34,763 nucleotides of DNA from Haloparvum sedimenti (GTDB lineage: Archaea; Halobacteriota; Halobacteria; Halobacteriales; Haloferacaceae), in contig NZ_LKIR01000042.1 of NCBI RefSeq assembly GCF_001462205.1, forward strand, positions 1 through 34,763. Direction: 5' to 3'. The stretch's first letter is position 1. Each line of letters opens with the position of its first letter. The position numbers were made by a program, and so were the translations under genes. Shown in pieces: positions 32,048 to 34,763 of this stretch. Under the pieces are notes generated by a model that saw only the letters and a list, made by a program, of their open reading frames with translations, was not told where the DNA came from and searched no databases.

Positions 32048-32871
32048 TGGGCCGAGCGGTCAGCGTCTCGCTCCAGAAGGGCGGCGTCGGGAAGACCACA
32101 GTCGCGATCAACCTCGCGGACGCGCTTGCGGCACGGGACAACGAGGTGCTGCTCGTGGACTTAGACCAACAGGGGAACGCGACCGAGGGGGTCGGTCTCA
32201 AGGACGTCTACGAGAACGCGAGCCCGAACGTCGGCGACGTGCTCACGGACTCGGACCCCGTCGACGCCCGCGAGGTGATCGTCGACCGCGACGCATTCGA
32301 CGTGTTGCCGGCCCACGTCGACCTGGACGAGACTGCGGAGAAGATCCGGAACTCGACGTTCGGGATGCTGTGGGTGCGCCGGCGCATCGTCGAACCGCTG
32401 CTGGACGAGGCGTACGACTACGTCGTGATCGACTCGCCGCCCAGCCTCGGTCCCCTCTCTGACGCCTCGCTCATCGGCGCCGGAAACGTCGTCGTCCCGC
32501 TGTTGATGAGCGAACCGAGCGTGAGCGGGTTCGAGCGCATGTGGGAACATCAGGTCGTGCCGATCCGCAACGAGGTCGAACTCGACCTGCTGGCCATCGT
32601 GCCGAACGACCTCAGCGGCAACAACGAGGAGAAACGGATCATCCGCGACCTCGAGGAGTCGCAGTTCGGGGCATACCTCCCCTCATTCTGTCGTTCGACC
32701 GAGTTCGACGACCCCGACTCCCCGGGTCCGGGGCTTCGCCATCGGATCGCGTTCAGCCGGGCGTGGCGCGAGGGGAAGACCCTCCGTGAGTACGACCCGG
32801 ACAGCGACATGCTCGATCGGCTCGACGAGCTCGCGCGGATCGTCGAGGATGGAGGCGTGGCCGATGCCTGA
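32047..32871 (+). CDS. parA: ParA/Soj-family partition ATPase
   Basis: Walker-type ATPase of 274 residues that positions DNA by dynamic binding to the nucleoid. The deviant Walker A motif KGGVGKTT is at 11-18, the VDLDQQGNAT motif at 37-46, and VVIDSPPSLGPLSD is the Walker B region. ATG 32047 is chosen as GGAGG (32033-32037) lies 9 bases before it; the longer frame from 31939 has no site. No N-terminal HTH is present, as in small type Ib ParA proteins. It overlaps the next gene by 8 bases, and a direct-repeat array follows, together suggesting a partition cassette. Confidence 0.92.
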   Translation: MGRAVSVSLQKGGVGKTTVAINLADALAARDNEVLLVDLDQQGNATEGVGLKDVYENASPNVGDVLTDSDPVDAREVIVDRDAFDVLPAHVDLDETAEKIRNSTFGMLWVRRRIVEPLLDEAYDYVVIDSPPSLGPLSDASLIGAGNVVVPLLMSEPSVSGFERMWEHQVVPIRNEVELDLLAIVPNDLSGNNEEKRIIRDLEESQFGAYLPSFCRSTEFDDPDSPGPGLRHRIAFSRAWREGKTLREYDPDSDMLDRLDELARIVEDGGVADA

Positions 32872-33514
32872 CGAGAACCGCTTCGCCGGGCTGACCGACG
32901 CGATGGAGGAGGAAGCGGAGGCCGAGGAAACAAAGGTTGACGAGGCGGAGGCCGACGAAGGGACCGACGACGCTAGCGACGACGCTAGCGAGCCCGCCGC
33001 TGACGCCGAACCGGCGGCTGGCGTGGATTCCGCCTCCGCTTCCGACTCCACCTCCTCTTCCGACCCCACCTCCTCTTCCGACCCCACCTCCTCTTCCGAC
33101 CCCACCTCCTCTTCCGACCCCACCTCCTCTTCCGACCCCACCTCCTCTTCCGACTCCACCTCCGCTTCCGACTCCACCTCCGCTTCCGAATCGGCCGCGG
33201 CCGACGCGGGTGAGCCGGAGGACGCGGACGCCGAAGGGGACGCCGCGAAGGCCGGAGAGGCGACTGACGATATGGACCCTGTCGAAGTGCCGGCGTTCGC
33301 GTTCGAGGAGGCGTCGCCGAAGTCCATCTACGTCCGCGACGAAACGCTCGCGTTGCTGGAGGACGCGGAGTTCGAGGTCGAGGCTGCGCTCCGGCGGGAC
33401 CGACAGATCCGAAACGTGACCGGGCGGGAGTTCCACGACGCCGCAGTTCGCGTTATCGCCGACCACGCGGAGGAGATCGCTGAGGAGATCGTTCGCCTTC
33501 GCGAGGAAGAGTGA
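32864..33514 (+). CDS. Putative partition adaptor (ParB-role) with SSSDPT repeats and RHH-like C-terminus
   Basis: Acidic protein of 216 residues that overlaps parA by 8 bases; GGAGG (32850-32854) sets ATG 32864. Three parts are seen: a short start MPDENRFAGL that could contact ParA; a very acidic low-complexity linker with tandem SSSDPT hexads at about 60-107; and a folded end (139-216) with strand KSIYVRDE (153-160) and two helices (LALLEDAEFEVEAALRR and REFHDAAVRVIADHAEEI), compatible with a ribbon-helix-helix DNA-binding dimer. No ParB nuclease-like or HTH domain is present. Place and layout match centromere-binding adaptors such as ParG, omega or SegB, but the family assignment is inference. 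I recall related unnamed proteins beside ParA in other haloarchaea. Confidence 0.75.
   Translation: MPDENRFAGLTDAMEEEAEAEETKVDEAEADEGTDDASDDASEPAADAEPAAGVDSASASDSTSSSDPTSSSDPTSSSDPTSSSDPTSSSDPTSSSDSTSASDSTSASESAAADAGEPEDADAEGDAAKAGEATDDMDPVEVPAFAFEEASPKSIYVRDETLALLEDAEFEVEAALRRDRQIRNVTGREFHDAAVRVIADHAEEIAEEIVRLREEE
33041..33184. repeat. Eight tandem 18-base units coding Ser/Asp/Thr hexads
   Basis: Five identical units of TCCGACCCCACCTCCTCT (33059-33148) are flanked by one variant copy before (33041) and two after (33149, 33167). Serines here use TCC and TCT rather than the TCG and AGC codons common nearby, as expected of a recent slippage expansion. Confidence 0.92.
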
Positions 33515-33533
33515 CGGAGCGCCTCGAGGGACA

Positions 33534-33950
33534 CACCGGTCTGCAAGTGTTCCGGGAGTGAGCCTCGACGGGGATCCGAGGCGAACCCCACACACCACCG
33601 TGCAAGTGTTCCTGAGACGCCCGGTGCCTGAGCCACTCGATCGCTCGGCCCGGTGCCGTTCGTACCGGTCTTCGCACGACCATCGATCGTTCTTGTGGCC
33701 TTCCTTCTGATCTTTCTTCTGGACTTTCTATCGTTCTTGTCGCCGGTCCGTCGTGCTTTCCGTCGTTCTCGCGGTGTCCTTTGACGATGCGTTTTGCCCA
33801 GGCGGACACCCCCGTGCAAGTGTTCGAGTGGCTGTTCGGAATGGACAGCGAAACTGAATACGGCCGTATAGCGCGCTGTTTCCCGGATCGAAGCGAAGTG
33901 GCAGGGCCGAGAACACCGGTCTGCAAGTGTTCCAGGAATGAGCCTCGACG
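33534..33950. repeat. 37-base near-identical duplication around repeat copies 1 and 4
   Basis: Segments 33534-33570 and 33914-33950 match over 37 bases with two differences. Both include a TGCAAGTGTTC core, the preceding CACCGGTC and a following GAGTGAGCC-like flank, so this part of the array grew by copying larger blocks. Confidence 0.8.
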
Positions 33951-34201
33951 AGAGATCCGGACCGGTCCGGAGACACCCACCACCCTGCAAGTGTTCTGGA
34001 AGGGGGAGGGACATCGGGAGAAGAGGAACATCGGGAAGAAAGAGAAACACCGGTTGGTGGACTATCGGACACACACCCACCACCCTGCAAGTGTTCTCGG
34101 GTGAGAAAGGGCGGGAAAATCGGTCGTTAACGGGGTGTCGGTCGGACCCCCACCACCCTGCAAGTGTTCCGTCGGCGAAGCCGGTTCGACGAATCGGCCG
34201 C

Positions 34202-34266
34202 GAAGACGGAACACCTCGCGGCCGTGAAGACGGAACACCTCGCGGCCGTGAAGACGGAACACCTCG
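34202..34266. repeat. 24-base tandem repeat, three copies
   Basis: GAAGACGGAACACCTCG starts at 34202, 34226 and 34250, with GCGGCCGT between the copies. It contains GGAACAC, which matches the first half of the reverse complement of the main core (GAACACTTGCA), so it may hold inverted half-sites. Confidence 0.85.
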
Positions 34267-34326
34267 GCCAATTACCCCTTGAATCGGGGGATCTGGTCGA
34301 CTGATCGAAACGGACACCCACCACCC

Positions 34327-34484
34327 TGCAAGTGTTCTGGAGCAGCGCCACGAGACGAGTATCCACAGAGCGACACAGTGGAACGACCACACACGCACAC
34401 CACCCTGCAAGTGTTCTGGAGCAGCGCCACGAGACGAGTATCCACAGAGCGACACAGTGGAACGACCACACACGCACACCACCC
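34327..34484. repeat. 79-base perfect tandem duplication carrying the core repeat
   Basis: Bases 34327-34405 and 34406-34484 are identical, each starting at a TGCAAGTGTTC core. Perfect identity over 79 bases indicates very recent duplication. Confidence 0.9.
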
Positions 34485-34523
34485 TGCAAGTGTTCCAAGT
34501 TACAGACCGGAAGGGAAGGACAA

Positions 34524-34573
34524 CGGGAGACGGGAGACCGAAGACTGTCGGGAGACGGGAAACCAAAGACTGT
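34524..34573. repeat. 25-base tandem repeat, two copies
   Basis: 34524-34548 and 34549-34573 share CGGGAGACGGGA and AAGACTGT and differ at two positions. It lies just beyond the last core of the array. Confidence 0.75.
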
Positions 34574-34625
34574 CGAGAGAAGGCAGAAACGAACGTGCCG
34601 TCCACGCGAACGACGAGGGGGACAG

Positions 34626-34763
34626 TCAGGTGAACCGCCAGAGGTTCTGCTGCGTCTCGTCGGAGCCGTGGGGCGCCTCGTAGGAGGTCGCTTCGCCCTC
34701 CTTGTGGTGTTGAAGGATTTCCCAGACGTTGCTCGGGAGGGCGTCGCTGTAGTCCGATTTCTG
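34626..34763 (-). CDS. Unidentified protein, C-terminal 45 residues (5' part beyond window)
   Basis: A minus-strand frame is open from the window edge to a TGA at 34626-34628, with acidic haloarchaeal composition and GC-rich third positions. It ends ...NLWRFT. The visible part (LPSNVWEILQHHKEGEATSYEAPHG) has an alpha-helical look but matches no family I can name. As it faces the repeat array and partition genes, a replication or plasmid-maintenance role is possible but not shown. Confidence 0.6.
   Translation of the reverse strand, partial: QKSDYSDALPSNVWEILQHHKEGEATSYEAPHGSDETQQNLWRFT

Larger units (their letters stand above)
33542..34495 (+). repeat. Ten-copy direct repeat, core TGCAAGTGTTC (iteron/centromere-like)
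   Basis: Cores start at 33542, 33601, 33815, 33922, 33986, 34086, 34159, 34327, 34406 and 34485, all on the plus strand and all exact over 11 bases. Most are preceded by CACCACCC or CACCGGTC, giving an extended site of about 20 bases. Spacing is 59, 214, 107, 64, 100, 73, 168, 79 and 79 bases. Directly repeated sites beside parA and a small DNA-binding adaptor are typical of plasmid partition sites; replication iterons are the other option. Confidence 0.9.
33515..34625. other. Non-coding region holding a direct-repeat array (possible centromere or origin)
   Basis: About 1.1 kb between the adaptor gene and the last gene. It contains ten same-direction copies of TGCAAGTGTTC and further short tandem repeats. 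Long open frames on the minus strand are caused by the repeats: the element is translated in three different frames (NTCRVV, EHLQGG, TLAGWW), so the conservation is of DNA, not protein. A pyrimidine-rich stretch lies at 33661-33780. Confidence 0.75.

Noticed and set aside
33542-34495. CRISPR array
   Set aside because: The repeat is only 11-20 bases, spacing varies from 59 to 214 bases, two spacers are identical, and no cas genes are present.
33328-34605. Long minus-strand open frames (up to 425 residues) across the repeat array
   Set aside because: The repeated DNA element is read in three different frames (NTCRVV, EHLQGG, TLAGWW), and spacing is not a multiple of three. The open frames are a by-product of repeats.
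1-34763. Insertion sequences, tRNA and rRNA genes
   Set aside because: No transposase-like protein, terminal inverted repeats with target duplications, cloverleaf or rRNA segments were recognised by eye. A tRNA scan would be needed to be sure.

Overview
The window is high-GC DNA from a halophilic archaeon (class Halobacteria). The proteins are strongly acidic, the two binding-protein lipoproteins carry twin-arginine plus lipobox signals, TATA-like boxes sit about 25-35 bases before start codons as expected for leaderless transcripts, and there is a group II chaperonin. Genus cannot be fixed from the sequence. A ParA gene followed by a ten-copy direct-repeat array at the right end suggests, but does not prove, a megaplasmid or secondary replicon.

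Region 1 (1-9650): an SsuABC/TauABC-like importer (binding protein cut by the window edge, permease, ATPase, second permease), a divergent thermosome-like chaperonin, a leftward class II aldolase plus FAH-family hydrolase operon, then a galactonate-dehydratase-like enolase-superfamily gene and an IclR regulator. This looks like an organic or sugar acid module, but the dehydratase-like protein has lost most of the known catalytic residues of its family.

Region 2 (10228-20745): a complete LivKHMGF-type importer runs into an acyl-CoA synthetase and an SDR with overlapping starts and stops. Next come an APH-type kinase and an ACAD10/11-like acyl-CoA dehydrogenase, divergently transcribed, and an Lrp-like regulator. 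The enzyme set (CoA ligase, SDR, kinase, dehydrogenase) matches the logic of bacterial levulinate / 4-hydroxyacyl-CoA catabolism (LvaE, LvaD, LvaA, LvaC), here joined to an importer.

Region 3 (20811-31844): a sulfur and redox island. It holds DUF302 and a methyltransferase, DsrE-like and TusA, a rhodanese/metallo-beta-lactamase fusion, two YeeE/YedE halves, a PiT-like permease, an MFS transporter, a DUF7512-like small protein with TauE/SafE, a three-cysteine HTH regulator, and thioredoxin with thioredoxin reductase. Six transcription units in this island share a GTATTGT element in their upstream regions; one unit is the HTH regulator itself, suggesting a local autoregulated regulon.

Region 4 (31845-34763): a putative partition locus. 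A ParA ATPase overlaps a small gene with an expanded Ser/Asp/Pro/Thr repeat and a likely ribbon-helix-helix end. About 1.1 kb of non-coding DNA follows, with ten same-strand copies of TGCAAGTGTTC. The window ends inside an unidentified leftward gene.
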